The notes: generated by a model not told the origin, from the sequence alone. DNA of 64,000 bases from Embleya scabrispora (GCF_002024165.1 NZ_MWQN01000001.1:6941288-7005287), one strand, 5' to 3'. Positions 8,559 to 18,387 are shown, counted from the first letter of the stretch. Numbers and translations: made by a program.

Positions 8559-9511
8559 CCGGCCGCCCCCCGGAGCCTGCGGGCGTCCTTGCCGAGAGCG
8601 GCGCGCAGCGGAGCGAGGATGTCGGGGCGCACGCCGAGTACCGGGCGCAGCGTGGTGCACAGGGGGTTGCTGGCTCCTGTGGGTTCGTGGATCAGCGGTA
8701 CGAGGGGATGCGCGGCGTGGGCGGCGTGCAGCAGGGTCGTGTCGTCGTGGGCGCGCCGGGCGGAGGCGGCGCCGTCGTGGCGGCCGAGGGGGTCGCGCAT
8801 ACGGGCGTGGTGGAAGAGCCAGGCGCCGAACGGGGCGATGCGGGTGGTGGCGATGTCGTAGTGGCAGAAGGCGACGGTGCCGGGGCTCGCCTGGGCGGCG
8901 AAGAAGGCGTGGAGGTCGGGGCCGCGGAGGTGATGCAGGAGACCGGTGGAAATGTAGACCGTCGCCGTACGAGCCGCCGCGGCTTCCGGAGCGGTGGTCG
9001 CCGTGGTGTCGAGCCGGAAGGCGTTCGCGCGCACGAACCGGCAGGGGAGTCCTTCGTCGTCGGCGAGCCGGGTCGCCTCGGCGACCAGTGCGGCGTGCAG
9101 GTCGGCACCCACCAACTCCACGCCGGGACCGAGCACGTCGTGGGCGGCGAGCCAACGCACGACATGGCCGAGGCCGCAGCCGATGTCGACGACGCGGATA
9201 CGATCGGGCGCGTCCCGGGTGGAGCGGACCGCGGCGAGCAGCGGCCGCAACAGGTGGGCGAGCCGTTCGGGAATGCGCAGTTCCTCGCTCAGGCGCTGGA
9301 GTTCGGTGTGCACGGCGACAAGGCGGCGGTCGACGTACGCCGGATCGAGCACACCCCCGTCGAGCACCGGCAACCGCGCGGCGATCCGTGCCCCCTGAAA
9401 CTGACGCGCGGCGCGCAGCGTCGCGACCACGTCGGCGCGGGCGACCGGTACCCGCTCGAGCGAGTCGGGGCAGTGGTCGACGATCAGGTCGGAGACTTCG
9501 AGACGGGACAC
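8555..9511 (-). CDS. class I SAM-dependent methyltransferase
   Basis: The protein is about 318 residues with a GTG start. The SAM-binding motif VVDIGCGLGHVVRWL is followed by an acidic end of the second strand (VELVGADLH) and a motif IV-like segment (ATVYISTGLLHHL). The N-terminal 100 residues (SDLIVDHCPDSLERVPVARA) are helical and probably form the substrate cap. The acceptor is unknown. The GTG at 9509-9511 is the last plausible start before similarity is lost. It is translationally coupled to the downstream membrane protein. Confidence 0.78.
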   Translation of the reverse strand: MSRLEVSDLIVDHCPDSLERVPVARADVVATLRAARQFQGARIAARLPVLDGGVLDPAYVDRRLVAVHTELQRLSEELRIPERLAHLLRPLLAAVRSTRDAPDRIRVVDIGCGLGHVVRWLAAHDVLGPGVELVGADLHAALVAEATRLADDEGLPCRFVRANAFRLDTTATTAPEAAAARTATVYISTGLLHHLRGPDLHAFFAAQASPGTVAFCHYDIATTRIAPFGAWLFHHARMRDPLGRHDGAASARRAHDDTTLLHAAHAAHPLVPLIHEPTGASNPLCTTLRPVLGVRPDILAPLRAALGKDARRLRGAAG

Positions 9512-9870
9512 CGGAGCACCATACGCCGCAGGCTCCCGCACCGGTCGGTGGTTCGTCGTGGGCGTTGCTCGCGGTCGTACTCGGGCGCAGGCGGAACGGC
9601 ACCGCCGACGCGCCCGCGGCGGAAATCCGGCCCGGCGGGGCGGGTACCGGCATTGCCGATGGGGAGTTCTCGCGGTGACAGGTGATGCCGTCGATCGTTT
9701 TCCGTCCGACCGTGCTCTGCGACCGATCGTCACGATCCGGAAGCGCTCCAGGGAGCACGCACGCCTGCTCGCCCCCGGCTCCGACATCCCCCCGCCTGGC
9801 TCGACCACACCCGCGATCACACGCCCGTGCCGCAGGCGGGGACCGAGGCGTCGACCCCACGCCGGAGGCG

Positions 9871-10714
9871 GGGCGGATCCACTCGATCGACGCCGATTCC
9901 GGCCTGGCCGTTCTCGACGCCGGGGTGGATCCGGATCAACTGACGCGTGCCGCACTGCCGTTCGGGCTGTGGGTGCCCACGCTGCCTGGCACCCGACGGA
10001 TGACCGTCGGCGGGGCGATCGGCTCCGACATCCACGGCAGGAACCACCACACCGCGGGCAGCTTCGGCAATCGGTTGACCGGCGACGGTGAGATCCGCAC
10101 CCTCACCCCGACGGCCCGGAATCCGAGTCGTTCTGGTGCACGGGGGGCGGCATGGGGCCGACCGGGATCGTGCTGCGCGCCGCGATCCAGATGACCAAGA
10201 CCGAGACCGCGTATTTCGTGACGGATCACGACCGGACACAATCGCTGGAGGAGACGGTCGCGTTCTTCTCCGACGGCTCCGATGCCGAATACGACTACTC
10301 CGCCGCGTGGTTCGACGTCATGTCCAAAGGCGCTCGACTCGGCCGCGCGGTCATCGGACGGGCCTCGTTGGCGAAGCCGGACGAGTTGCCGCGGAAGCTG
10401 CGCGCGGACCCGCTGGAGTTCGATGCCCCGCAACTGATGACGGCGCCCGACGTCTTCCCCGGCGGGGTGGCGATGAACAGGCTCTCGTTCCTCGCCCTCG
10501 GCGAGTTCGCGCCTACGTCGCGAAGAGGTTCCCGCAATACCGGTTCATCGTCCCCTTCGGCGAGGAGGCGGAATTCTGCGACCTGGTCCGACACATCGCG
10601 CGTTCCGGACGATACTCCGCCCTCAACGTCATCAAACGTTTCGGCGCCGGCAACCGCGCGCCGATGTCGTTCCCGGCTCCGGGCCGTCGCGTACTCGGTG
10701 ATATCTGTCGGTAG
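9871..10714 (+). pseudogene. decayed dprE1-like FAD oxidase
   Basis: Conceptual fragments match decaprenylphosphoryl-beta-D-ribose 2-oxidase in order: [38 protein letters not shown] and GEIRTLTP in one frame. After a frameshift near 10110 come [22 protein letters not shown] and FDAPQLMTAPDVFPGG. After a second shift and a deletion near 10510 come YRFIVPFGEEAEFC and APMSFPAPG. The N-terminal FAD-binding part and the C-terminus are missing. DprE1 oxidises a polyprenyl-phosphoryl ribose in arabinan precursor synthesis. This copy cannot make a working enzyme. Confidence 0.85.
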
Positions 10715-10856
10715 GGATCTCTACACTCCACGTGATGAGATCCGATCCGCCTCATCCCATCCCGCGCACCCCCTTTCCGGCGTGCAGCCGTAGTGACGGA
10801 GCAAGCACGAGATCGCCCGTCGAAACCGCAGACCACCGGTCGTCGGAGATGCCCCG

Positions 10857-11351
10857 ATGAGCGCCGAGGAAAGCGCGGCGTCGACGAACCGGCACGTCGA
10901 GTCCGGTACGCGTGGCGTCCTGAACGTCGTCGGCGTTCACCTGTACGCGGAGGATTCCCGGGGCCGGGTCCTGCTCGGGTTGCGGCATCCCGATTCGCTG
11001 TACGCGCCCTCGACCCACCACTTCCTGGCCGGGCACTGCGAACAGGAGTCCGCCGTCGCGTGCCTGGTGCGCGAGGCCCGCGAGGAGGCCGGACTGGTGA
11101 TCCACCCCGACGACGTCGAGTTCGCCCACGCCGTCCACCTCCTGGACGCGCCGGGAACGTGCCCGCGCATGCAGATGATCTTCCGCGCCCGCCGGTGGAC
11201 CGGCACGCCCGAGGTCCGCGAACCCGACAAGTGTCTCGGCTGGGGATGGTGGCACCCCCACGACCTGCCGGAACCGACCGTCCCCTACACCCGCACCGCG
11301 ATCGATGCCATCCAAGCCGGCCGCCTCTACAGCGAGTTCGGCTGGACCTGA
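10857..11351 (+). CDS. Nudix hydrolase
   Basis: This 164-residue protein contains a Nudix box, EX7REAREEAGL (around residues 62-78). The glycine-to-glutamate spacing before it is one residue shorter than the consensus (GHCEQE). The protein should cleave nucleoside diphosphates linked to another moiety, using a divalent metal bound by the Glu residues. The ATG start has GGAG nearby. It lies 230 bp before a second Nudix gene with a similar C-terminal pattern (WWHPHDLPEPTVPYTRTAI here), so they are probably paralogues. Confidence 0.88.
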   Translation: MSAEESAASTNRHVESGTRGVLNVVGVHLYAEDSRGRVLLGLRHPDSLYAPSTHHFLAGHCEQESAVACLVREAREEAGLVIHPDDVEFAHAVHLLDAPGTCPRMQMIFRARRWTGTPEVREPDKCLGWGWWHPHDLPEPTVPYTRTAIDAIQAGRLYSEFGWT

Positions 11352-11583
11352 CACCGAACACGCGCCCCGTCCGCCCGGAGAGGCCCCCATGAGCCAGTAC
11401 CCGCCACTCGGCCCCGCGACCGTTCGTCCGCCACCCGGTGACCGAACCGCCGCAGCGCCGACAACCCACTCACCGACGACCACCCGAAGCGCGCAGACAA
11501 GGCCGCCGCCCCCTCGGCCAGGCAGGCCGCCTCGCCCCGCACCCACTTGACGCATCGGGCAACTGCCCGCCCAGGAGCGTGAA

Positions 11584-12120
11584 TTGAGCCCGCCGGACCG
11601 GCACACGGAGCCCGTGGACGTCCACCTGATCCTGCGCCGCGACGCCGCCGCCGGGCCACAGGTGCTGCTGTCACGCCGAGCCGGCACCGTGTACGCCGCC
11701 GGGCTGTGGCATCTGCCTTCGGGGCACCTGGACGGCCCGCACGAGGACGTCGTCGACGCGCTCGTCCGCGAGACGGCCGAGGAGACCGGCGTGCGCGTCG
11801 ACCCGTCCGACGTCCGCGCCGCCGTCACAGTCCACCATCGCAGCCCGGGCGGCGGCGCCCGGGTCGGATTCTTCCTCCAGGTCCGCCACTGGCGCGGCAC
11901 ACCGCAGGTCATGGAACCGGCCGTGTGCGACGCGATGGACTGGTACCGGCTCGACGCATTGCCGGTGCCGATGGTGGCCTACTGCCGGGCCGGGCTCGAC
12001 GCCTACCGGTCCGGCGCCCGGCTCGCCGTGCACTTCCAACAACCCGACGACCCGATCGCCTACGACCCCACGCGCGACCGGCTGCGCACGGTCCCCGCCG
12101 TCGGCGACGCCGACTCGTGA
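11584..12120 (+). CDS. Nudix hydrolase
   Basis: This 178-residue Nudix protein starts at TTG with AGGAG eight bases upstream; no ATG or GTG start is nearby. The box reads EX7RETAEETGV, preceded by LPSGHLDG. The C-terminal part (WYRLDALPVPMVAYCRAGLDAY) parallels the neighbouring Nudix protein. The substrate is unknown. The upstream gap (11352-11583) is Pro/Arg-rich in all frames and holds no gene that I can support. Confidence 0.86.
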   Translation: MSPPDRHTEPVDVHLILRRDAAAGPQVLLSRRAGTVYAAGLWHLPSGHLDGPHEDVVDALVRETAEETGVRVDPSDVRAAVTVHHRSPGGGARVGFFLQVRHWRGTPQVMEPAVCDAMDWYRLDALPVPMVAYCRAGLDAYRSGARLAVHFQQPDDPIAYDPTRDRLRTVPAVGDADS

Positions 12121-12405
12121 CCGGGTGATGGTCAGCACTCCGGCACCGGCGTGTTGCCGGAGCACCGCGGGCAAATCCTCGGCCGATGGACGAAGGCCGA
12201 GTCGACCCGACCCGCCCGTGCGCTATCCGATCCCGGAGGTATCCGGACTGACACCGCCCGCGGCAACACGCCCATGAGCCAGGCCAAAGCCAGAGAAGGG
12301 CTCCCGAGCCGCCAGATGCCGGACGAGACAGCCCTTGGCAAGGGCCTGCCTCCGGATCATGAAATGTGATCGCGGCAGTCCTTGGTGTTCCGCTACGGTC
12401 CGGGC

Positions 12406-12720
12406 ATGTTCGTTGTCACAGTGACCTACACGGCACCGCTGGATGAGGTGAATCAGTGGAGACCGGCCCACGGCGACTGGCTGAAGCAGCTCATATCCCG
12501 GCAATTGCTTCTGGTGGCCGGGCGTCAGGTGCCTCTGGTCGGTGGTGTCTACCTCGCCCCCCGGATGCCCGCCGAAGCACTTGACCGCCTTCTCGCCACC
12601 GATCCGTATGTCCTCAACGGTGTCGCCACGCACAGCGTCGTGGAGTTCACCCCGTTGCTGGTCGCGGCCGGTTTGGAGGACCTCAAGTCCCAGGAGCAAG
12701 CAAAATTCTCCGGGCTATGA
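12406..12720 (+). CDS. YciI-like (YCII domain) protein
   Basis: This 104-residue protein starts MFVVTVTYTAPLDEVNQWR. It shows the YCII pattern: a first strand, a helix with a conserved His (RPAHGDWL), then the strand GRQVPLVGGVYLA and a C-terminal segment with the acidic DPYVLNGVATHSVVEF. YCII proteins are small dimeric ferredoxin-like folds, some with lyase-like or dehydrochlorinase-like activity; the role here is unknown. The ATG at 12406 is preferred over an upstream GTG because similarity begins there. Confidence 0.78.
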   Translation: MFVVTVTYTAPLDEVNQWRPAHGDWLKQLISRQLLLVAGRQVPLVGGVYLAPRMPAEALDRLLATDPYVLNGVATHSVVEFTPLLVAAGLEDLKSQEQAKFSGL

Positions 12721-13268
12721 GCGGAGCCGGATGAGGAGCGCGGCTCCGGTCACGGTGCCGACGTAGACGTGCTTCAACTTCCCGACGGCTCCACCGTGTT
12801 GTGCTCCTGGTATGGGGACTCAGGGCGCCCGACGAGCGGCGGCGGCACCTTGATCGCGCCGTCCAGGTCGTCGGTGCCGCGCCCGGTTGCCGGGCCGGCC
12901 GTGGCGTACGCCTCGTTCGGGTTTGCCAGTACGCGGCCCCGCAGACGTCAGCGGCGGAGTCGAAACCCGCGTACATGGTCTCGTAGTCCTTGAGACCGCG
13001 ACCGCGTCGGGCCACGAAGCGTTCCTGTTGCGGCCGGTCGGCGGGTGCGCGCGAGGCACCGGCTCGATCCATGTCCCGGGTGTGGTGGGCGAGTTGTCCC
13101 GGCCCGCGCAGGCCACCGGAGCGGTGCGCCGCGCTGGAGGAAGTCCCTGCACCACCGCGTTCCTGCCGGAGAGCCTGGTCGACGAAAGCCACGGAAGGCG
13201 CTACAGCCGCCCGCGTGGTTCGGTGGTCGTCGGACCGACGGCCCACGTTCCCGGCAGGCGTCGAGGGG
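12721..13268. other. no supported gene
   Basis: Several overlapping frames are open but look like compositional artefacts. A minus-strand stretch around 12,900-13,060 translates to a somewhat protein-like sequence (LKDYETMYAGFDSAAD) and may be the relic of a gene. No family was recognised. Confidence 0.4.
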
Positions 13269-13299
13269 CGGGCCGGCGAACCCCGTGTGCGCCGGCCCG
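13269..13299 (-). terminator. hairpin terminator after cupin gene
   Basis: Perfect 10-bp arms (13269-13278 and 13290-13299) are separated by an 11-base loop, eight bases beyond the stop of the minus-strand cupin gene. There is no T tract, as is usual for terminators in high-GC actinomycetes. Confidence 0.65.
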
Positions 13300-13306
13300 T
13301 CTCGTG

Positions 13307-13753
13307 TCAGCCCGCGGGTGTGTCCTGGAGCCGGTACAGCTCCGGGACGGAGATCTTGATCGGCTCTTGCGTGGTTCGGGCGATCACGACGACCACCGGC
13401 TCGTTCGGGTCGGGGTTCTCCTCGCGGTGGGGGACGAACGGGGGGACGTGGAGGAAGTCGCCCGGGCCCGCTTCGATGCGTACCTCCTTGGTGCCGTCGT
13501 GGTAGAAGTACAGGGGATGGCCGCTGACCACATAGACCCCCGCTTCCGAGTCGCCGTGGTGGTGGTTGTCCGTCGCGCTCGACGGTGGGTTCACCACCAG
13601 GCCCATCCAGAGCTTCCTCGAGCCGACCGTGCCACCGCTGATGACGGCCGCGGGCCCCTCGGCCCCACCGGCCCGGATGTGGCGGAGTCGGTCTCCCACG
13701 GGTGTCGCGCGGTCGTCGCCTCGTGCGTTCTCTACGTCTACCAGGTCGCTCAT
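13307..13753 (-). CDS. cupin-domain protein
   Basis: This 148-residue single-domain cupin has a first motif NHHHGDSEAGVYVVSG with three histidines and a glutamate arranged as metal ligands, and a second motif GDFLHVPPFVPHREEN with the last histidine. An ATG start is supported by GGGAGG six bases upstream. Such proteins are metal-dependent dioxygenases, isomerases or binding proteins; nothing in the sequence decides between these. A hairpin follows immediately. A second cupin gene lies 300 bp upstream on the same strand; the gap 13754-14053 shows no gene. Confidence 0.85.
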   Translation of the reverse strand: MSDLVDVENARGDDRATPVGDRLRHIRAGGAEGPAAVISGGTVGSRKLWMGLVVNPPSSATDNHHHGDSEAGVYVVSGHPLYFYHDGTKEVRIEAGPGDFLHVPPFVPHREENPDPNEPVVVVIARTTQEPIKISVPELYRLQDTPAG

Positions 13754-14053
13754 CGTTAACCTCCCGATGGTCCGTCACGGCCGGTTCGGCCGCGCCCCAG
13801 ACTGCGCCCGTCTCGATCAAGATGGCAAACATCTTTGCTGTTTCCGCAACACTCCCGAGCCGCAATCGGCGTGTCCGCCCTCTCACCGAGTCGGCTGTCA
13901 TGCGGTGATCCGAGGCATGAAATCGCGTCCCCGGTAGCGCTTCGGGGGTCATCGTCCGCGTCCGCGCGAGTCGATCGCTTCGACTCCGTCCGCGGTGACC
14001 GGCGGCCACTATCCCGGAGACCTACCGTGACCCGACGCCATTCACTTCGACCG

Positions 14054-14425
14054 TCAGACGAGGACCTCGGCCGCCTTGGTCATCGACCCGCCCGCGTCAC
14101 CGGTGTTGATCGTTCCCGCTGGTTCGAACAACAGGATCGCCGTCTCCTCGTCCGCCGCGGTGCAGTGCTCGACCCTGCGGGGAACCACGAACAACTCGCC
14201 CGGCTCCAGCACCACGTCGGCACCCCTGAGCCGGATGGTCAGCCGTCCGCTGACGACCAGAATCAGTTCATCGGTGTCCTCGTGGGTGTGCCAGACGAAT
14301 TCCCCCTTCAGCTTGGCCACCTTGACCTCATAGTCGTTGAGCACCGCCACTGTCTTCTGCGACCACAGGTCGCTGAACCGGGACAGCCTGTCGGCAAGAT
14401 TCACAGGAACAACGGACTCGGACAT
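14054..14425 (-). CDS. cupin-domain protein
   Basis: This compact 123-residue cupin has a first motif EFVWHTHEDTDELILVVSG with the ligands HxH and Glu, and a second motif PGELFVVPRRVEHCTAADEE with the final His. A GAGGAG site lies upstream of the ATG at 14423-14425. Proteins of this size and pattern are often annotated as mannose-6-phosphate-isomerase-like cupins, but no substrate can be assigned. It differs clearly from the other cupin nearby, so they are not a recent duplication. Confidence 0.85.
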   Translation of the reverse strand: MSESVVPVNLADRLSRFSDLWSQKTVAVLNDYEVKVAKLKGEFVWHTHEDTDELILVVSGRLTIRLRGADVVLEPGELFVVPRRVEHCTAADEETAILLFEPAGTINTGDAGGSMTKAAEVLV

Positions 14426-14827
14426 GAGACGCTCCTCGAAACCGGACCTCCGGAAGCGATTCCGCAGCGCCCCCGATCGGTGTGACCAGCCTGCCGCGCT
14501 CCGACCGCGCCGGTCTTGTACGTTCCTGGCATGCGCGCAGATCGACCCCGCACGTCCGTCAGCGCCTGGAGGCCCCAAGTCGCGGAGTCCCGACTCTCGT
14601 TCATCCGGAACGGCTCCACACCCGCCTCGACGGGACGGGCTCCAGCCCCGCACGCCGTGACGCGAGGCGAACCGGCTCGCCGCCGCACTGCGAGAACTAC
14701 TGGACTCACGGATACGCCCCGATGACGCCGGGTCGCAAGTGGTGCGTGGGGAAGTCCCCATCGCGTCGCGGCCGTGCCCGCTGGGATGTTGATCTCACGG
14801 GACGTGTGGTGCGAGGGAGGAAGCGAC
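14426..14827. other. no supported gene
   Basis: This 402-bp region lies between the divergent cupin and lipoprotein genes. Both promoters should lie here. I see no convincing coding sequence or strong promoter consensus. Confidence 0.5.
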
Positions 14828-15103
14828 ATGGCAGGACTCGGATGGGGTGTCGTACCGTGCGCGCTGGCGGCTGTGCTGCTGTTGGCGGGGTGTGCCGGGG
14901 ACGACGACGAGCGGGGCAAGGGCGACTCGCCGGTCGCGAACCAGCGTGGCGACGACACTCCGGCCCAGGTGTTCAACTTCCCCGACGGCTTCGGGAACCT
15001 CGCCACCAAGTGCGTCGGCCACGGATTCCGCGCCTACGTGACCACGAACGCGAGCGGCCCCTCCAACGTGCAGGTCGTCCCGGACGCGGCGTGCGCGGGG
15101 TGA
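14828..15103 (+). CDS. small secreted lipoprotein
   Basis: This 91-residue protein has a lipobox LLLAGC; the hydrophobic stretch before it (VVPCALAAVLL) makes a lipoprotein signal. The mature part is acidic at the start (AGDDDERGKGDSP) and contains the segment VFNFPDGFGNLATKCVG with a Cys that could pair with another near the C-terminus. GGGAGGAAG precedes the ATG. It is one of a tandem pair with the next gene. Function unknown. Confidence 0.8.
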   Translation: MAGLGWGVVPCALAAVLLLAGCAGDDDERGKGDSPVANQRGDDTPAQVFNFPDGFGNLATKCVGHGFRAYVTTNASGPSNVQVVPDAACAG

Positions 15104-15144
15104 AGGCGACGCGACGGACGAGCGCGCCGCGACGATCGCACACG

Positions 15145-15444
15145 ATGCGATGGGCGCCGATCGTGTCGGTGTTCCTGGTCCTCGGCGCCGTCGCCGGGTG
15201 TTCCCAGGAGTACTACGACGAGCGCGGCAAGGCGGACGCCCCGGTGTTCGGTGACCGCGGCGAGGACAGCCCTGCGGAAGTGTTCGACTTCCCCGACGGT
15301 TTCGGCAACCTCGCCACCAAATGCGTCGGGCCCGGCAAGCGTGCCTACACCACGACCAAGGGCTCGGTGTCGATCGACGAGGACGTGGTGATCATCCCCG
15401 CGAACGCGGTGCTCGTAGACGACCCGACCTGCCCGAAACACTGA
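15145..15444 (+). CDS. small secreted lipoprotein, paralogue of the upstream gene
   Basis: This 99-residue lipoprotein has the lipobox GAVAGC after a hydrophobic segment (IVSVFLVL). It shares with the gene 40 bp upstream the block VFDFPDGFGNLATKCVG, the preceding DERGK element and the C-terminal Cys, so the pair arose by tandem duplication. The mature domain is short and disulfide-stabilised. No function is known. Confidence 0.78.
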   Translation: MRWAPIVSVFLVLGAVAGCSQEYYDERGKADAPVFGDRGEDSPAEVFDFPDGFGNLATKCVGPGKRAYTTTKGSVSIDEDVVIIPANAVLVDDPTCPKH

Positions 15445-15665
15445 CCCGCCACCGACCCGGCGTGCGCCCGCAGGGCGTCGTTGCGGGCCCGGACTCCCTC
15501 CCGGTCCCGGACGATACGACGACGTCCGTGGTGTCGGACAGCGGCGGCGGGCCGGCGATTCGATCCGGCCGGCGTCGATGCCGGCCGCCCGGGGACGCGG
15601 GGTTCTTCGGGGGAACCGTGTAATGGTCGGGCACCACGAATGCGCACGAGCTACGGTGAACGGCC

Positions 15666-17123
15666 ATGAGCGAGTTGGAGATTCACCGAGGAGCGGATGC
15701 CGCACCGACGGATGTGCGCGCGGGCATCGAGAGGTTCGAGAAGGTTCTGCTCGACAGCATCAGCGCGGTGGGACTGCCCACGGACGGTGTGCTGGTCGAG
15801 GTGACACAGCGCCAGCGGGTCCTGGGGAACCTCGGTGGGGCGTTGGAGCGCCTGGACATCGACGATCGCGCGCGGTCCTACTACATCAGCAAGATGATCG
15901 CCGCGGCCGCGGCCGGTCTGTTCGACGCGGCCCTGAACTACCTCTGGGACGAGACCATCGCGGAGCTCCGCCGTCGCGTGGCCGGTTACGACCTCGACTA
16001 CTTCTTCGACGTCGCGGTATCGGCTCCCGAGAAGCGCAAGCACCTGAGCACCGCAGACCACCTCAGTCAAATCCAGGACGTCGACCTGTTACGCGCCGCC
16101 CGTGACATCGGCCTGCTCAGCGACGTCGGACACGCCCAGCTCGACAGCGTGAGATACATGCGGAACCATGCCAGCGCCGCTCATCCCAACCAGACGGAAC
16201 TCACCGGCCTGCAACTGGTGACGTGGTTGGAAACGTGCATCCTCCAGGTCATCACCCTCCCGGTGGACACGGTTACCGCCGAGACGGGAAAGCTGTTGCG
16301 CAACATAAAGCAGCGGCGGCTGTCGTCACAGGAGGTGTCCTCCACCGCCGGCTTCTTCGACCGGTTGCCTCCCGATCGCGCGGACGCACTGGCCGCCGGG
16401 TTGTTCGGCCTGTACACCGCCGACTCCTCGACCCCGGACACCGCGGACAACGTGCGCGTCCTGTGGCCCGAGCTGTGGCCCTACGTGTCCGACGAAGCCA
16501 GATACAACTTCGGGACCCGCATCGCGCGTTTCGTCGCGAACGCCGACCATCCGCAGGCGACGAGCGCGCGAGAACTGTTCGACCTCGTGGACGCGGACGC
16601 CTTTCTGCCGGCCCCCGTTCGCATCGCCGAGCTCGATCACGCGATCGACGGCCTCCTCGAAGCACACCGGGGTTGGAACAACTTCGCCACCGAGCCGACC
16701 GCCGTTCGCCGTCTGGACGCGTTGGTCGGAGCGAAGGGTGAGGTTCCCCCAAGTCTGTCCACGAAGTACGTGAAGGCCGTCGTGGAGGCGTTCCTCACCA
16801 ACGGCAACGGTGTGTGCTGGGCCGCCGAGCCCACGTACCGGGCCATGTTGGAACGCCTCGACTCGGTGCAAGCAAGCCTGGCCTTGCGGGCCTTCGTCGA
16901 CACGACGATCTCCGGCAGACTTCAGACCGCGAGAGCCCGAGGCCAGTGGGAAGACCTGCTGAGCATTCTCGAATCGAAAGTGACTCGCCGAAACGACCGC
17001 GACCTCCTACAGGCGATCCGGTCATTCCCACGAACCCCCGACAAATTGCGTCTTGACGAGACCATCATGCGCCTGGCCTCACCACCGCGAGTCCAACCGG
17101 CGAAGCCCCGGAAGCGATCATGA
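15666..17123 (+). CDS. 485-residue hypothetical protein with HEPN-like motif
   Basis: No named family was recognised. The N-terminal third is helical. Around residues 159-174 it reads LDSVRYMRNHASAAHP, which fits the RN...AHP/Rx6H signature of HEPN ribonuclease domains (R166, N167, H173), followed by a hydrophobic helix, as in HEPN proteins. The C-terminal 250 residues are mostly helical with repeated Trp/Leu positions and may be a sensor or scaffold region. It stands alone, with no obvious partner toxin or kinase. A role in stress or phage defence is inferred from the motif only. Confidence 0.7.
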   Translation: MSELEIHRGADAAPTDVRAGIERFEKVLLDSISAVGLPTDGVLVEVTQRQRVLGNLGGALERLDIDDRARSYYISKMIAAAAAGLFDAALNYLWDETIAELRRRVAGYDLDYFFDVAVSAPEKRKHLSTADHLSQIQDVDLLRAARDIGLLSDVGHAQLDSVRYMRNHASAAHPNQTELTGLQLVTWLETCILQVITLPVDTVTAETGKLLRNIKQRRLSSQEVSSTAGFFDRLPPDRADALAAGLFGLYTADSSTPDTADNVRVLWPELWPYVSDEARYNFGTRIARFVANADHPQATSARELFDLVDADAFLPAPVRIAELDHAIDGLLEAHRGWNNFATEPTAVRRLDALVGAKGEVPPSLSTKYVKAVVEAFLTNGNGVCWAAEPTYRAMLERLDSVQASLALRAFVDTTISGRLQTARARGQWEDLLSILESKVTRRNDRDLLQAIRSFPRTPDKLRLDETIMRLASPPRVQPAKPRKRS

Positions 17124-18387
17124 CCCGCCCAACGTCGCGACCTGCGGTTGGCGCCCCTTCCCTTGCCCACCGTCCGCCCGCGACGCACCACCTCGCCCGT
17201 CCCACCCCTCGACCCTTCCGCGCGTGCCGAAACTGGTCGGAGGAAACACCGGACCCACCCCCGTCGACCTTCGCAGCAGCGGACCTACGCCCCTGGATGC
17301 CGGAACGACGGTGGACAGGGCGAGGATCCGGAGTCGCGTGATGGCGGTGTCTCCGGCCCGAGTCCTGCACACCCTCGCGATGGCCGTTCTTCGAGGCATC
17401 GCCGGCGGTGTGACGGGCGCCTGGCTGGTGTGGAACGCTCCGATCCGGACCGCGTCCTGACCGCCTGCCCCGACCTGGCGATCGCCCATGCCCTGGCCGG
17501 CGACTTCTCCGCGATCACCCGCGAACGACGCGCCCCGGGGTACGACCCGGCCCCATCGACACCACCGACACGGAAGACGACGCTGCCATGACACGTTCGA
17601 CCCCGCCGACAGGACCGCCTTCCTGCACACCAGGGCCGACGGATGGACACGCCCGAGCCGGTGGAGGAACGTCTCCGCCACTACGCCGAGGACGCCGCCT
17701 ACGAGGACATCCCTTGGCTGCACACGTACGACGGTTACGAGGAGATCCGTCCGTACCCACGTATGACCGAAGCGACGCGTGGCCCCCACGCACGAAGTGG
17801 TGCGCTCGATGAGGCACGGCAGGACGCGTAAGATCCTGCCGGAATGCCGACGACGTGGTCGGCGCACGATTTCGGTCAGGGCGTGAGCATCGAGGAGTTC
17901 GCCAGAGCGGTCGCATCGCCCGGGAGATCGCGTACCGGGACGCCTTCGACATGCTGCGGCGGTCGGCTCGCCGCCCGAACCGGCGAGCGTCACCACGATG
18001 TGAGAAGAGCGCGACCGAACCCCCGCACGGCACAGGGCCATTCGCGAGCGCAACGATCCCCGTGCTCGCGTGACCGGGAGCCGCCGCCGTCAAGCCAACG
18101 CCGACGCCGGTGTCTCGTCGCGCCGGGGGAGTCGGCGGAAGGTGGGATCGTACGCGGCCGGGTTCGAGCCGACCCGAGATTCGAGGAACGTCAAGGTAAG
18201 CGGCCCCGTGTCGGATACGTCGAACAATGGCTGGAAATACACGTTCAAGCAGTCCTGGACGACGCAGTATTCAGGGCAGCCCCGACGGCCGGGGGGCGAG
18301 TCCGATCGAGCGGTGACCCTCGTTGGCGCGACCACGGTCGAAAGCTCCGGTCGCGCGGCGGAGCACCGTATCGGGATACGAGGAATC
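17124..18387. other. degenerate region with an ISL3-like transposase scrap
   Basis: No intact gene is visible. At about 17449-17535 the plus strand reads VLTACPDLAIAHALAGDFSA, which resembles the C-terminal region of ISL3-type transposases. At 17643-17831 a 62-codon frame (VEERLRHYAEDAAYEDIPWL) looks protein-like but has no recognised family. The rest appears to be decayed coding sequence. Confidence 0.45.

Noticed and set aside
18150..18190. GGTTCGAGCC-like sequence resembling a tRNA T-loop
   Set aside because: No acceptor, D or anticodon arm can be folded around it.
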